The position numbers were made by a program, and so were the translations under genes. A DNA stretch of 64,000 bases, taken from NCBI GenBank assembly GCA_002478945.1, contig DLKM01000025.1, positions 64,322-128,321 on the forward strand. The letters are read 5' to 3'. Position 1 is the stretch's first letter, and each line of letters starts with the position of its first letter. Below are positions 15,126 to 24,896 of this stretch, piece after piece. Under the pieces are notes generated by a model, which was given only the letters and a program-made list of their open reading frames with translations, had not been told where the DNA came from and made no database searches. This DNA comes from Christensenella sp. UBA7588 (GTDB lineage Bacteria > Bacillota > Clostridia > Christensenellales > CAG-917).

Positions 15126-17300
15126 TCAAATAAGGCTCTGCGGATTGATTTCCACAAAAACGTTGCACTTTTTCGACCTGTTTTGGTCGGTAACGGCGTA
15201 AATCTTGTCGATAATCCTTTCAAACTCGTCGGGAACGACTCTCATAAGTATCTGATAGCGACAAAGCCCGTTCATTTTGGTTACGGGGGATTTGCTCGCT
15301 CCGAGATATACGAATTTGCCGTTGTCCTTTTCTATCGTTTGAATAGCCTTGTATATGTTTCTCGTCGTGTCGACCACGTCCTGTTCGTTTACCGACGTGC
15401 AAAGAATGCGCACGACGTTGGTAAACGGCGGGAACTTGGTTACCATACGAGTATTGATTTCTTTTTTCCAAAAGCCGAGGTAGTCGTAATTTTTTCCGAA
15501 TCGGAAAACGTAATGCTTCGGCGCATAAGTTTGCAAAATCACTCTGCCTGCTTTATCCGCTCTGCCCGCGCGTCCCGCAACCTGCGTGATAAGCTGGAAC
15601 GTGCGTTCGCTCGAGCGATAATCGCTGAAATACAGCGCGGCGTCCGCTTCGAGTATTCCCACGAGCGTAACGTTTGCAAAGTCGTGTCCTTTTGCAATCA
15701 TTTGAGTGCCGACGAGTACGTCGGCTTGTTTGTCGGCAAACGCGGACAGTATTTTGAAATAACTGTCTTTTCGCACCGTCGTGTCGTTGTCCATACGCAA
15801 CACTCTCACGTCGGGAATGAGTTTTTTAAGCTCGTCGACGACTTTTTCGGTGCCTATTCTGCCTTGTTTGATTTGGTCGCTACCGCAGTTGGGACACTTT
15901 GTCAACGCATGGTATCTTCTGCCGCAATAGTGGCACTTGAGTTCGTTGTCCTCTTTGTGGTATGTAAGCGACACGTCGCAGTCCTCGCATTTTGCGACGT
16001 AACCGCACTCTTTGCATCTGATAAACGACGCAAAGCCTCTGCGGTTGAGGAAAAGCATTGCCTGCTCTCCTCTCGCAATCGTTTCTTTGAGTGCGTCCTG
16101 AAGCGCGACCGAGAAAAGCGAGCGATTGCCCATTCTGAACTCTTGCGTCATATCCACGATTTCCATTTCGGGAAGGGCGTGTTTGGATATGCGATTTTTG
16201 AGGGTTATGAGATGATATTCCCCTTGCGTTGCCTTGAGATATGTATCCATATCGGGCGTTGCAGAACCGAGGACGAGGACTCCTCCGTTTGCTTTTGCCC
16301 TGTACTCGGCAATGCGCTTGGTGTCGTAACGAGGATTTGACTCCGACAAATAACTGGTGTCGTGTTCCTCGTCGATAATGATTGCTCCTATGTTTTCAAG
16401 CGGCGCGAAAATAGCCGAACGCGCGCCTATCGCGATATGCGCATTGCCCGTTTTGAGGCGTTTCCATTCGTCGTATCTTTCGCTCGCGTTCAGACCGCTG
16501 TGAAGAATCGCGACGTCGTCGCCGAATCTCGCTCTGAAAAGTCCTAACATCTGCGGAGTCAGCGAAATCTCGGGAACGAGCATAATTGCCGTTTTGCCCT
16601 CCGCAATGGTGCGTTCGATTACGGTTTCGTACACTTCCGTTTTTCCGCTACCCGTAACGCCGTGGATAAGGAACGTGCCTTTACCGTGCATAATCTGCTC
16701 CACAGCAGACGATTGCGCGTCTGTCAGAACGACTCGCTTATCGTCTTTTTTCAGCGTTTGAAGGGGCGTGGAACGCTCGTGAACGTCGCTCTCTACTACG
16801 ACGCCTTTTTCACGCAAGCCGTTGATTGCCGACACTCCGAATTTCGCAACGAGAAAGCTCAAAAACTGACCGCTGTTTGCCGCGATATAGTCGATAGCTT
16901 CCTGCTGTTTTTGCGCTCTCGAGCCTATAATTTCTTTGATTTGTTCAAGCGACCTCGTATCGTCGACCGTCAGATACTTGCGAGTATATTCGGGGTCTTT
17001 CTCCTCTCGCAACTTTGCCGGAATAAACAGGCGCAATACGTCGATATAGCGAAGATTGTACGTCTTGCGCATAAAGTTCATAAGTCCCAACTGCTCGGGA
17101 CTTATCGGAGAATCGATATAGGTTGCTTTTTTGAGATTGGAAAATTCCGAAGAATCTTTTTTGCCGATGACAAAACCGATTATTCTTTTTCGTCCGAATT
17201 CGACCGAAACTCTGCTTCCGATAGGTACGTCGTCTCCTAAATAGTCGAAAGTACGGTCGATTTCGCTTGTGGAAATGTCAACGATAACTTCAAGAATCAT
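15126..17300 (-). CDS. priA: Primosomal protein N' (PriA helicase)
   Basis: Restarts stalled replication forks. The 724-residue protein begins MILEVIVDIST at the ATG complementary to 17298-17300 and contains Walker A GVTGSGKTEVY, DEEHDTSY as the DEAH-type box, LVLGSATPDMD, and eight cysteines in CKECG, CEDCD, CHYCG and CPNCG, which bind two zinc ions between the helicase lobes. Start overlaps the coaBC stop by four bases. Confidence 0.96.
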   Translation of the reverse strand: MILEVIVDISTSEIDRTFDYLGDDVPIGSRVSVEFGRKRIIGFVIGKKDSSEFSNLKKATYIDSPISPEQLGLMNFMRKTYNLRYIDVLRLFIPAKLREEKDPEYTRKYLTVDDTRSLEQIKEIIGSRAQKQQEAIDYIAANSGQFLSFLVAKFGVSAINGLREKGVVVESDVHERSTPLQTLKKDDKRVVLTDAQSSAVEQIMHGKGTFLIHGVTGSGKTEVYETVIERTIAEGKTAIMLVPEISLTPQMLGLFRARFGDDVAILHSGLNASERYDEWKRLKTGNAHIAIGARSAIFAPLENIGAIIIDEEHDTSYLSESNPRYDTKRIAEYRAKANGGVLVLGSATPDMDTYLKATQGEYHLITLKNRISKHALPEMEIVDMTQEFRMGNRSLFSVALQDALKETIARGEQAMLFLNRRGFASFIRCKECGYVAKCEDCDVSLTYHKEDNELKCHYCGRRYHALTKCPNCGSDQIKQGRIGTEKVVDELKKLIPDVRVLRMDNDTTVRKDSYFKILSAFADKQADVLVGTQMIAKGHDFANVTLVGILEADAALYFSDYRSSERTFQLITQVAGRAGRADKAGRVILQTYAPKHYVFRFGKNYDYLGFWKKEINTRMVTKFPPFTNVVRILCTSVNEQDVVDTTRNIYKAIQTIEKDNGKFVYLGASKSPVTKMNGLCRYQILMRVVPDEFERIIDKIYAVTDQNRSKKCNVFVEINPQSLI

Positions 17301-18481
17301 AACGAAATTACCTTGTCGAGAATCATATCGGCAAGTTTGCGTTTGCTCACTTCTCCGCTCTCGATTTCGTTGCCGTCGTTGTCGATAATCGTTGCGACGT
17401 TCGTATCGCAATTAAATCCCGCGCCCTTTTGCGTCACGTCGTTTGCCACAACCAAATCCGCGTGTTTCTTTTTGAGTTTGCCCTTTGCATTCTCAATAAG
17501 ATTTTCGGTTTCTGCGGAAAAAACGACGAGTTTTCTATCCCCTTTATTTTCGCCCAAAGTGCGTGCGATGTCGGGGTTTTTGACAAACTCCATCGTGATT
17601 TCGTCGGCTTTGATTTTGTTGTCGTAGCGCACTTTCGGACGATAATCCGCAGGCGCGGCAGCCATAATCGCAACGTCGCAAGATTCGAACTCCGCCTTGC
17701 AAGCGTCGAGCATATCGAGCGTCGACGTGACTTTTATCGCTTTTTCGACGCAATCGGGAACTTTTACGCTCATATTGCCGTAAACGAAAACGACGCTACC
17801 GCCTCTGTCCGCAACCGCTTGAGCAAGCGCGCACCCCATTTTTCCGCTGGAATGATTGGTAATAACGCGCACTCCGTCGATATACTCCTCCGTGCCGCCC
17901 GACGTGACAAGCACTCTCTTGCCCTCGAAATCTTGCACGGGCGTGAGATAATCGACTATCGCTTTAACGATGTCGACGGGTTCCGCCATTCTGCCCTTTC
18001 CGACAACGCCGCAAGCAAGCAATCCGACGTTTGCGTCGCAGAAAAGTGCGCCTCTCTCTTTGAGAATACGCATATTTTCAAGCGTCGCTTCGTCCTCGTA
18101 CATATTGCAGTTCATTGCGGGACAGATGAGTTTTTGCGCATTTGAGGCAAGATACGTCGTCGTCAACATATCGTCGGCAATGCCTTGTGCGAATTTTGCG
18201 ATAACGTTTGCCGTTGCAGGCGCGACTACCAAAATGTCCGCCTTGTTCGCAAGTGAGATGTGATTGATGTCAAACTCTTTCACAGGCTCGAACGGATTGG
18301 TCACGACCGCCGATTTAGACAAGGTTTGGAATGTTAAAGGCGTAACGAACTCTTGGGCGTGATTCGTCATAATCACGTCCACGTTCGCGCCGAGTTTTTT
18401 GAGCCTCGATACGATTTCGCAAGATTTATAAACGGCAATTCCGCCGCTTACGCCCAAAACAACGTTCTTTCCGTACAACAT
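17297..18481 (-). CDS. coaBC: Bifunctional phosphopantothenoylcysteine decarboxylase/synthetase
   Basis: Two consecutive steps of coenzyme A synthesis. CoaC half: flavin-binding N-terminus GVSGGIAVYKSCE, active-site His in INHISLA, and PAMNCNMYED (PAMNxxM, near residue 112). CoaB half from about residue 190: VLVTSGGTEEYIDGVR, NHSSGKMG and VANDV. The start MLYGKNVVLG (complement of 18479-18481) begins one base after the rpoZ stop, so it depends on coupling; no separate ribosome binding site is seen. 394 residues. Confidence 0.95.
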   Translation of the reverse strand: MLYGKNVVLGVSGGIAVYKSCEIVSRLKKLGANVDVIMTNHAQEFVTPLTFQTLSKSAVVTNPFEPVKEFDINHISLANKADILVVAPATANVIAKFAQGIADDMLTTTYLASNAQKLICPAMNCNMYEDEATLENMRILKERGALFCDANVGLLACGVVGKGRMAEPVDIVKAIVDYLTPVQDFEGKRVLVTSGGTEEYIDGVRVITNHSSGKMGCALAQAVADRGGSVVFVYGNMSVKVPDCVEKAIKVTSTLDMLDACKAEFESCDVAIMAAAPADYRPKVRYDNKIKADEITMEFVKNPDIARTLGENKGDRKLVVFSAETENLIENAKGKLKKKHADLVVANDVTQKGAGFNCDTNVATIIDNDGNEIESGEVSKRKLADMILDKVISL

Positions 18482-18482
18482 A

Positions 18483-18677
18483 TCAGTCGCGTACGATTTT
18501 GATTTTGTCCTCGTAAATCTCTTTGCAAGCAAGAGAAATCGGTTTCATACCGCTTTTTGCGAGATAGTCGCTTTCGCTCGTAACGAGTTCGCGCGTGCGC
18601 TTTGCGACTGCTACGGTAAGTGCGTATCTGCACTCTGCGTGTTTGATAAGTTTGTCGATTGGTGGGTCAATCATCAT
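18483..18677 (-). CDS. rpoZ: RNA polymerase omega subunit
   Basis: Small RNA polymerase assembly subunit, 64 residues. It starts MMIDPPIDKLI, then YALTVAVAKRTRELV, the conserved omega helix. GGAGG lies five bases before the first of two adjacent ATGs. Position between gmk and coaBC is the normal Firmicutes arrangement. Confidence 0.94.
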   Translation of the reverse strand: MMIDPPIDKLIKHAECRYALTVAVAKRTRELVTSESDYLAKSGMKPISLACKEIYEDKIKIVRD

Positions 18678-18719
18678 AATGTTTGTCCTCCGAATTTTAT
18701 TCGATTAAGTTATAAATTT

Positions 18720-19316
18720 TTATCGACGAACGTCGTCGACTTTGTTTTCAAGTTGTTTTCTGCGCTGTTCGAGGAAATTCACGATTTTATCCGAACAGTC
18801 TTTTGCGACGTCGTTTACGACGACGAAGTCGTAATACGGAATGCTCTTGCTCTCGAATTCTATCTCGTCAAGGCGTTTTTTGAGGCTTTCGGGAGTCTCC
18901 GTACCTCTGCCGACGAGGCGTTTTTTCAACTCGTCGATGGACGGCGGATTGATAAATACCGTCACACAATCGGGATATACTTTTTTGATATTCATCGCTC
19001 CGACGCTGTTGATGTCGAGCAAAATATCGTATCCGTCTTTAAGCAATCTGTCCACTTCGCACTTAAGCGTGCCGTAGCAGTTTGTAAATGTGCGCGTATA
19101 CTCCAAAAACTCGTCGTTTGCCACTCTTTTTGCAAATTCGTCCTCGCTGACAAAATAATAGTCGACGCCGTCTTTCTCGCCCGGTCTCGGCTTTCTCGAA
19201 GTGCAAGAAACCGAAAATCTCAAGTTAGGCATAGCCTGAAACATATGTCCGATTACCGTGCTTTTGCCGACTCCGCTGAATCCCGATATGACAATGAGCA
19301 AACCTGTTCTCTGCAT
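18720..19316 (-). CDS. gmk: Guanylate kinase
   Basis: Phosphorylates GMP to GDP. The 198-residue protein has the P-loop SGFSGVGKSTV (near residue 10), SCTSRKPRPGEKDGVDY (GMP-binding, quoted in part: RKPRPGEKDGVDY) and the lid region RGTETPESLKKRL. It lies 83 bases after yicC; the remA (ylzA) gene that usually sits between them in Bacillus and Clostridium is not present in that gap. Confidence 0.97.
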   Translation of the reverse strand: MQRTGLLIVISGFSGVGKSTVIGHMFQAMPNLRFSVSCTSRKPRPGEKDGVDYYFVSEDEFAKRVANDEFLEYTRTFTNCYGTLKCEVDRLLKDGYDILLDINSVGAMNIKKVYPDCVTVFINPPSIDELKKRLVGRGTETPESLKKRLDEIEFESKSIPYYDFVVVNDVAKDCSDKIVNFLEQRRKQLENKVDDVRR

Positions 19317-19399
19317 AATATTATCTCCGTCTCAAATCTTAGATTTGACAAATCTTTTCTCGTGTTATTGTCCGTATATACCGACGTGCGCTTGCGCCC

Positions 19400-20275
19400 T
19401 TATTCGATATTTGCGGCTTGTTCGCGCATTTTTTCTATCTCGTTTTTGATTGCAAGCACCTCGGTGGTTATGCGCATATCGTTGGCTTTCGAGCCTATCG
19501 TATTCGTCTCACGATTGAATTCCTGCACGAGGAAATCCATTTTTCTTCCCACGGGTTCGTCGCTTTCGAGCAACGCTCTCATATTCACGATATGCGTGCC
19601 GAGACGCGTGATTTCTTCGTCAATCGCGCAACGGTCTGCATAAAGCGCGACCTCGGTTGCAAGGCGCTGTTTGTCGACGAGCGTAGGCTCCACGACCTCT
19701 GCAATGCGCGCGTTAAGCTGTTTGCGATAGTCCTCGACGACGAGCGGAGCAAACGTAATAATCTTGTCCAAAGACAACTGAATATTGTCGAGTTTGCTCG
19801 ATATATCCGCTTTTTGAGATAAGCCCTCTTTGGCTCTCATTGTTTTGAGATTGTCAAGAGCATCTTTCAACGCTTGCATTGTGAGCGCGCCGAGCAGTTC
19901 CTCGTCCTCGTTCGCTTGCGTCTTTACGACTACGTCGGGAACTTTGAGCAAAGCCGAAAGCGTAATGTCGTTGTCAAGCCCCGTATTCTGAGCAAGTTTC
20001 TTTGCGGCGGCAAGATAATTGTTCGCGACGTCCAAATCCACGTCGAAAACTCCGTCGTTTGCGCCCTTCTGCTCGTACGTCAGATACAGTTCGACGTGAC
20101 CTCTCGATAAGTTGGAAGAAATGAGTTTCTTAATGCCGTCCTCGATAAATAAAAATGTGCGAGGCAACTTGAAGTTGCAATCGAGAAATCTGTGATTTAC
20201 GGTTTTCAACTCTACGACTACGGTCTTACCGTCTTTTTCCGCCGTACCCTTGCCGTAACCTGTCATACTATACAT
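19400..20275 (-). CDS. yicC: YicC/YloC family endoribonuclease
   Basis: YicC-family RNase, implicated in small-RNA and mRNA turnover. N-terminal signature MYSMTGYGKG and VELKTVNHRFLDC; C-terminal DUF1732 region ends with GRKMDFLVQEFNRETNTIGSK (quoted in part: MDFLVQEFNRE) and KNEIEKMREQ. I choose the ATG complementary to 20273-20275 because it gives the conserved MYSMTGYG start with a GGCGGG box nine bases upstream; an ATG two codons earlier is too close to that box. First gene of the long operon through rpe. Confidence 0.93.
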   Translation of the reverse strand: MYSMTGYGKGTAEKDGKTVVVELKTVNHRFLDCNFKLPRTFLFIEDGIKKLISSNLSRGHVELYLTYEQKGANDGVFDVDLDVANNYLAAAKKLAQNTGLDNDITLSALLKVPDVVVKTQANEDEELLGALTMQALKDALDNLKTMRAKEGLSQKADISSKLDNIQLSLDKIITFAPLVVEDYRKQLNARIAEVVEPTLVDKQRLATEVALYADRCAIDEEITRLGTHIVNMRALLESDEPVGRKMDFLVQEFNRETNTIGSKANDMRITTEVLAIKNEIEKMREQAANIE

Positions 20276-20306
20276 ACGCACGCCCGCCTAAAAATAAATT
20301 TTTATA

Positions 20307-20335
20307 ATAATATCACAAAATATACGGCAAAACAA
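20307..20335 (-). promoter_or_regulatory. Promoter of the yicC-to-rpe operon
   Basis: Minus strand TTGTTT (complement of 20330-20335), 17 bases, TATTAT (complement of 20307-20312), about 32 bases before the yicC start. Confidence 0.5.
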
Positions 20336-20365
20336 GCGTTTGCAAGACTTTTGGACAGCGTTATA

Positions 20366-20396
20366 TAAAAAAAAAGAGCAAAACTGCCCTTTTTTG
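20366..20396 (-). terminator. Terminator of pcrA-ligA
   Basis: Minus-strand hairpin AAAAAAGGGCA / TGCTCTTTTTT around a four-base loop (complement of about 20370-20395), followed by further T. It lies about 40 bases after the ligA stop. Confidence 0.8.
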
Positions 20397-20433
20397 AAAA
20401 TTCGTATTTGAAAATAAAAGCGAATGCCGACGA

Positions 20434-22383
20434 TTATTCTATGCCGAGCATACTCTTGAACTCCGCTTCGTCGATAATCTTTATGCCGAGTTTCTGCGCC
20501 TTTTCGAGTTTTGAACCTGCGTCCTCTCCCGCAAGCACCAAATCTACGGTTTTGGACACGGACGATGCAACCTCTCCGCCGTTATCTTCGATAATTTTCG
20601 TCGCTTCTCCGCGTTTATAAGTCGGAAGCGACCCCGTAAGCACGACTTTGAGTCCGCTGAACGCGCCTTGCGCCTGTTGTTTTTCCTCAAAAGTAATTCC
20701 GCTCGAAATAAGTCTCGAAACAAATTCGGCATTGTTAGAATCACGGAAAAACGAATAAACGTTGTCTGCAAGCACCTCTCCGATGCCGTCGACCGCTCCT
20801 AATTCCGCAATAGAAGCATTTTGTATATTTTCAAGCGTTCTAAAGCGTTTAACAAGGTCTTTTGCGGTTTTCTTTCCTATTCCGTCTATACCGAGCGCAA
20901 ACAAGAAACGGTCAAGCGTGGTATGCTTTGATTTTTCAATGGAATTGAGCAGATTCGTTATCTTTTTGTCTCCGAAACCGTCAAGTCCGAACAAGTCGGT
21001 TGCCGTGAGATTCATCAAATCCACCGCGTCCTCTAGATGCGTTTCGTTGTACAAAAGTTCTGCGGTTTTCTCGCTGAAACCGTCTATATCCATTGCGTCT
21101 TTTGACGCAAAATGGTCGAGTTTTGATATGATTTGAGGAGCGCAGTTATCTCCCGTGCAGTATAAGAACGCTCCCACTTCTTTGACGGGTGCGTGGCATA
21201 CGGGACATTCGGTGGGTTTTTCGACGGGTTTTGCGTCTTTTGCCTCTATAGCAACTCCCATAATCTCGGGAATAACGTCGTTACTGCGCCTTACGAACAC
21301 CTTATCCCCTATCTTGACCTTTTTCTTGAGAATATCTCCGTAGTTGTTGAGCGTGGCTCTCGATACCGTAACGCCGCCGATGTCGACGGGTTCGAGAATG
21401 GCTATCGGATTGAGTTTTGCGCTTCTGGACACTTGCCATTCGACGTCTTTGAGAGTCGTCGTCATTTCGTCTGCCTTAAACTTATAAGCAACCGCCCATT
21501 TGGGGAATTTCTCCGTAAATCCTATCTCGTCGCGAAGTTTGACGTCGTTGACCTTGTATACGACTCCGTCGATGAGATAATCGAGGCTTTCTCTCTTTTC
21601 TCCCGTATTATCGGCGTATTTCATTGCGCCCTCGACGGTATTTACAACGTCGAAATCGCCCTCGACTTCAAAACCTTGCTCTTTCAAAAACTCACGCATT
21701 TCGCATTGCGAGGCAAACGGTCTGTCGCTGTAGCCGATATTGTACGCCATAAAGGACAATCCTTTTTGCGCCGTAACCGACGGGTCGAGATTGCGAATTG
21801 CGCCTGCCGCGCCGTTTCTTGCGTTCTTGAGAGGGTCGGAAGCGGTTTCGTTGTATCTTGCAAGTTGACTAAGGCGCAAAATGCCCTCGCCCTGTATTTC
21901 GATTTTTCCTTTATATTCAATGTTTTTCGGGAGTTTTTTGATGGTATTGACCTGTGCGGTAACGATTTCTCCCACAACTCCGTTGCCTCTCGTAGTCGCT
22001 TTTACGATTGCGCCGTTTTCGTACAGAATATTGAGAGTAAGTCCGTCGAATTTATACTCGCAAGTCAAATCGGGGAAATAACCGACTGTCTTGACGAGAC
22101 GATTGCACCACTCGGCAAACTCCTCTTTCGATTGACATTTGTCGAGGCTGTAAAGTCTCAAAAGATGTTGCGACTGCTCGAATTTGCCTTTAGGCGCGCC
22201 TCCGACTCTGTGCGTGGGGCTGTTTTTGAGAGAATAGCCCTCCTCGCTCTCGAGCGTGCGGAGTTCGTCGTAAAGTTTGTCGTATTCCGCATCGGAAACG
22301 ACGGGAGCGTCCTCCTCGTAATATAATCTTGCCCACTCGTTGAGAGTGGAAACAAGCTCTTTCATTCTTGCAAGTTTATCCAT
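20434..22383 (-). CDS. ligA: NAD-dependent DNA ligase
   Basis: Seals nicks in replication and repair. 649 residues: adenylation domain with CEYKFDGLTLN (active-site Lys near residue 110), OB fold, zinc finger (CPVCHAPV ... CTGDNCAP, near residues 395-415), helix-hairpin-helix region (GIDGIGKKTAKDL, LGAVDGIGEVLAD) and C-terminal BRCT (GLKVVLTGSLP). Follows pcrA by 31 bases, a common pair. Confidence 0.97.
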   Translation of the reverse strand: MDKLARMKELVSTLNEWARLYYEEDAPVVSDAEYDKLYDELRTLESEEGYSLKNSPTHRVGGAPKGKFEQSQHLLRLYSLDKCQSKEEFAEWCNRLVKTVGYFPDLTCEYKFDGLTLNILYENGAIVKATTRGNGVVGEIVTAQVNTIKKLPKNIEYKGKIEIQGEGILRLSQLARYNETASDPLKNARNGAAGAIRNLDPSVTAQKGLSFMAYNIGYSDRPFASQCEMREFLKEQGFEVEGDFDVVNTVEGAMKYADNTGEKRESLDYLIDGVVYKVNDVKLRDEIGFTEKFPKWAVAYKFKADEMTTTLKDVEWQVSRSAKLNPIAILEPVDIGGVTVSRATLNNYGDILKKKVKIGDKVFVRRSNDVIPEIMGVAIEAKDAKPVEKPTECPVCHAPVKEVGAFLYCTGDNCAPQIISKLDHFASKDAMDIDGFSEKTAELLYNETHLEDAVDLMNLTATDLFGLDGFGDKKITNLLNSIEKSKHTTLDRFLFALGIDGIGKKTAKDLVKRFRTLENIQNASIAELGAVDGIGEVLADNVYSFFRDSNNAEFVSRLISSGITFEEKQQAQGAFSGLKVVLTGSLPTYKRGEATKIIEDNGGEVASSVSKTVDLVLAGEDAGSKLEKAQKLGIKIIDEAEFKSMLGIE

Positions 22384-22414
22384 AAAAGTCTCCGACGAGA
22401 TTATATATCATCGC

Positions 22415-24661
22415 TTAATTCTCGTCAATATCCCCTTTTGCTATAACTCTGAGGCTCGGAGCGGCTATCGCAAGCGCAAAACGCTTGACTCCGAGACCTT
22501 TGAACGCGATTGCGGCAATTTTATCTTCTCCGTCTCCCGTGGTTTGAATGATAATGCCTCTGCCGAACTTGTTATGCTCCACCACGACGTCTTTTGCGAA
22601 TTTGGAATAATCCACGCCGCTCGTCTTTTGTTTTTGTCCCGCAAGCGACGACTTGTCGAATCCGTTTGACAAACCTTTCTTGAACGACTGCGACGAGGGA
22701 TTGTTCGCGCCCAGTTTTATTCTGTCTTTTCCGTCGAGTGCGCTCGTCTTATAATCGGAATTTGCGTAACGCACGGATTGCTTAAATCCGCTCATTTCCC
22801 CGATAAAACGGCTTTTGGGATAATATTCCGTCTTTCCGAAACGATAGCGCGAACGCGCGTTGAGGATAAACAACTTTTTGCGTGCGCGCGTTATGGCAAC
22901 GTACATCAATCTGCGTTCTTCCTCCACGTCTCCGGCCGTTATCGACTTTTGCGTCGGGAAAATGCCGTCCTCGAGCGCAACGATAAAAACGTAGTCGAAT
23001 TCAAGTCCTTTCACGGCGTGAATCGTCGCTATGGTAACGTAATCGTCTGCCGACATTTCGTCGGTATCGGAAACGAGAGCCACGGACTGCATAAAATCGG
23101 AAATGGTCGATTTTTCGTTGTCTTGCTCGAATTGTTGAACGGCGTTGACGAGTTCCTCGATATTTTCGAGACGGTTGGCATCCTCAACGTCGGTGCTTGT
23201 CGAGAGCGCGCCCTCCAAGCCGCTGCGTCGTATTGCGTATTGCACGAATTCGGTCGCTTTCATCTGCTTGCCGCAACGCACCAAATCCATTGCGATTTCC
23301 GTGAACGGAGCAAGTTTTTTTGCAGTCGTATTCGAGAGCATCTGAGGATTGACAAGCACGGAAAACAACGTCATATTGTTGTTTTTCGCAACGTCCTGCA
23401 ATTCCTGCACGGCGGTGTTTCCGATGCCTCTTTTAGGATAATTGACGACTCGCAAAATGCTGTCGTTATCGCTCGGATTGATTGCTATGCGGACGTACGC
23501 CAAAGCGTCCTTGATTTCCTTTCTTTCGTAGAATCTGAATCCGCCGAATACCTTATAAGGTATTCCGTGCAAATTGAATTCTTCCTCAAACTGTCTCGTA
23601 ACGGAGTTTGCGCGCACCAAAACAGCCATTTCTTTGTAGCTTGCGCCAGAGCGTTTGAGAATGTTTATCGACCTTGCGACTCTCGTCGCTTCGTCTCTGT
23701 CGCTGTACGCCTCGTAAAACTCGATGCTGTCGTCGTCTTTTATATCGCTCCAAAGTGTCTTTTCGTTGCGATTGGCGTTATTTTTGATAACGTTGTTGGC
23801 GGCTTGAAGAATGGACGTGGTACTGCGATAGTTCTGTTCGAGTTTGAAAACTTGCGCGCCCGGGAAATCTTTGGGAAAATCGAGAATGTTGCGAATCTCC
23901 GCGCCTCTCCAACTGTATATAGATTGGTCCTCGTCTCCGACTACGAACAGATTGCCGTGTTTTCCCGCAAGCATTTTTACGATGTCGTATTGAAGTTTGT
24001 TGGTGTCCTGAAATTCGTCGACGTTGATATATCTGAATCTGTTTTGATAGCGTTGCAACACGTCGGGACATTGCTTGAACAAATCGAGCGTTTTGAGCAA
24101 CAAATCGTCGAAATCGAGGCAATTACACCTCTTGAGTTCCGCCTCGTAACGCTTGTATATCTCTAAAATATCGTCTGCGTCGTTATCGTCGAGACGAATT
24201 GCGTCATAATATTCCTCGGGAGACATAGCGAGCGTTTTTGCCCTCGAAATATGCCACAAAAAGTCTCCTTTTTTCTTCGGGTCGGCTTGAGGATAATCCT
24301 GCAAAATGCGCTTGACCACTCTTTCGCTTTCGAGGTCGGTATAAATGGTAAAATCTTTGGAATATCCGATTCTGTCGGAGTCCGTACGCAAAATGCGCGC
24401 GCACATCGAATGGAACGTGGACGTCCATACGTTGGAATAGCCCAGTTCTTTTTCGATACGTTCTTTCATCTCGTTTGCGGCTTTGTTGGTAAAAGTGATT
24501 GCGAGAATGTTGTACGGGTCAACCCCCACCTCTATGAGATGGCAGATTCTGGCGGTCAATACGCGCGTTTTTCCGCTGCCTGCGCCGGCTATCACGAGAA
24601 TAGGTCCGTCGATAGCGTTTACGGCAAGTTGTTGTTGGCTGTTGAGCTTTATTTCATTCAT
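22415..24661 (-). CDS. pcrA: ATP-dependent DNA helicase PcrA/UvrD
   Basis: Superfamily 1 3'-5' helicase for repair and for clearing transcription-replication conflicts. Motifs: Q motif LNSQQQLAV, Walker A VIAGAGSGKTRVLT (near residue 30), VDEFQDTN (motif II), VGDEDQSIYSWRGAE (motif III), TIHAVKGLEFDYVF and ALEDGIFP, VAITRARKKL (motif VI). A C-terminal Tudor-like segment (VVVEHNKFGRGIIIQ) is typical of PcrA. Start MNEIKLNSQQ at the complement of 24659-24661. 748 residues. Confidence 0.96.
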   Translation of the reverse strand: MNEIKLNSQQQLAVNAIDGPILVIAGAGSGKTRVLTARICHLIEVGVDPYNILAITFTNKAANEMKERIEKELGYSNVWTSTFHSMCARILRTDSDRIGYSKDFTIYTDLESERVVKRILQDYPQADPKKKGDFLWHISRAKTLAMSPEEYYDAIRLDDNDADDILEIYKRYEAELKRCNCLDFDDLLLKTLDLFKQCPDVLQRYQNRFRYINVDEFQDTNKLQYDIVKMLAGKHGNLFVVGDEDQSIYSWRGAEIRNILDFPKDFPGAQVFKLEQNYRSTTSILQAANNVIKNNANRNEKTLWSDIKDDDSIEFYEAYSDRDEATRVARSINILKRSGASYKEMAVLVRANSVTRQFEEEFNLHGIPYKVFGGFRFYERKEIKDALAYVRIAINPSDNDSILRVVNYPKRGIGNTAVQELQDVAKNNNMTLFSVLVNPQMLSNTTAKKLAPFTEIAMDLVRCGKQMKATEFVQYAIRRSGLEGALSTSTDVEDANRLENIEELVNAVQQFEQDNEKSTISDFMQSVALVSDTDEMSADDYVTIATIHAVKGLEFDYVFIVALEDGIFPTQKSITAGDVEEERRLMYVAITRARKKLFILNARSRYRFGKTEYYPKSRFIGEMSGFKQSVRYANSDYKTSALDGKDRIKLGANNPSSQSFKKGLSNGFDKSSLAGQKQKTSGVDYSKFAKDVVVEHNKFGRGIIIQTTGDGEDKIAAIAFKGLGVKRFALAIAAPSLRVIAKGDIDEN

Positions 24662-24710
24662 ACCTACAGGATACTCCGATGAATGAGACAAATTCGTCTC
24701 TATCGCAATC

Positions 24711-24739
24711 ACTATACCACATATTGTGCAAATTATCAA
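24711..24739 (-). promoter_or_regulatory. Promoter of pcrA-ligA
   Basis: Minus strand TTGATA (complement of 24734-24739), 17 bases, TATAGT (complement of 24711-24716), about 50 bases before the pcrA start. Confidence 0.65.
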
Positions 24740-24791
24740 TTTTTTGCGGCTTAAAAGCACAAATTTGATAGCAAAAAAGTTGTCAACATTA

Positions 24792-24820
24792 TTGATTTAG
24801 TTAACTAAGTGTGTTATCAT
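24792..24820 (+). promoter_or_regulatory. Promoter with palindromic operator for the DUF1508 gene
   Basis: TTGATT at 24792-24797, 17 bases, TATCAT at 24815-24820. The spacer holds a perfect 12-base palindrome TTAGTTAACTAA at 24797-24808, touching the -35 box, an ideal position for a dimeric repressor. The leader is about 70 bases and ends in GGAGG before the ATG. Confidence 0.55.
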
Positions 24821-24896
24821 ATACATAAATTGGATTATAGAGGAGTTTTTTTGTTGCAAAAAATTCTTCTGTTTCCGCGCGGAGGAATTTATTTTT

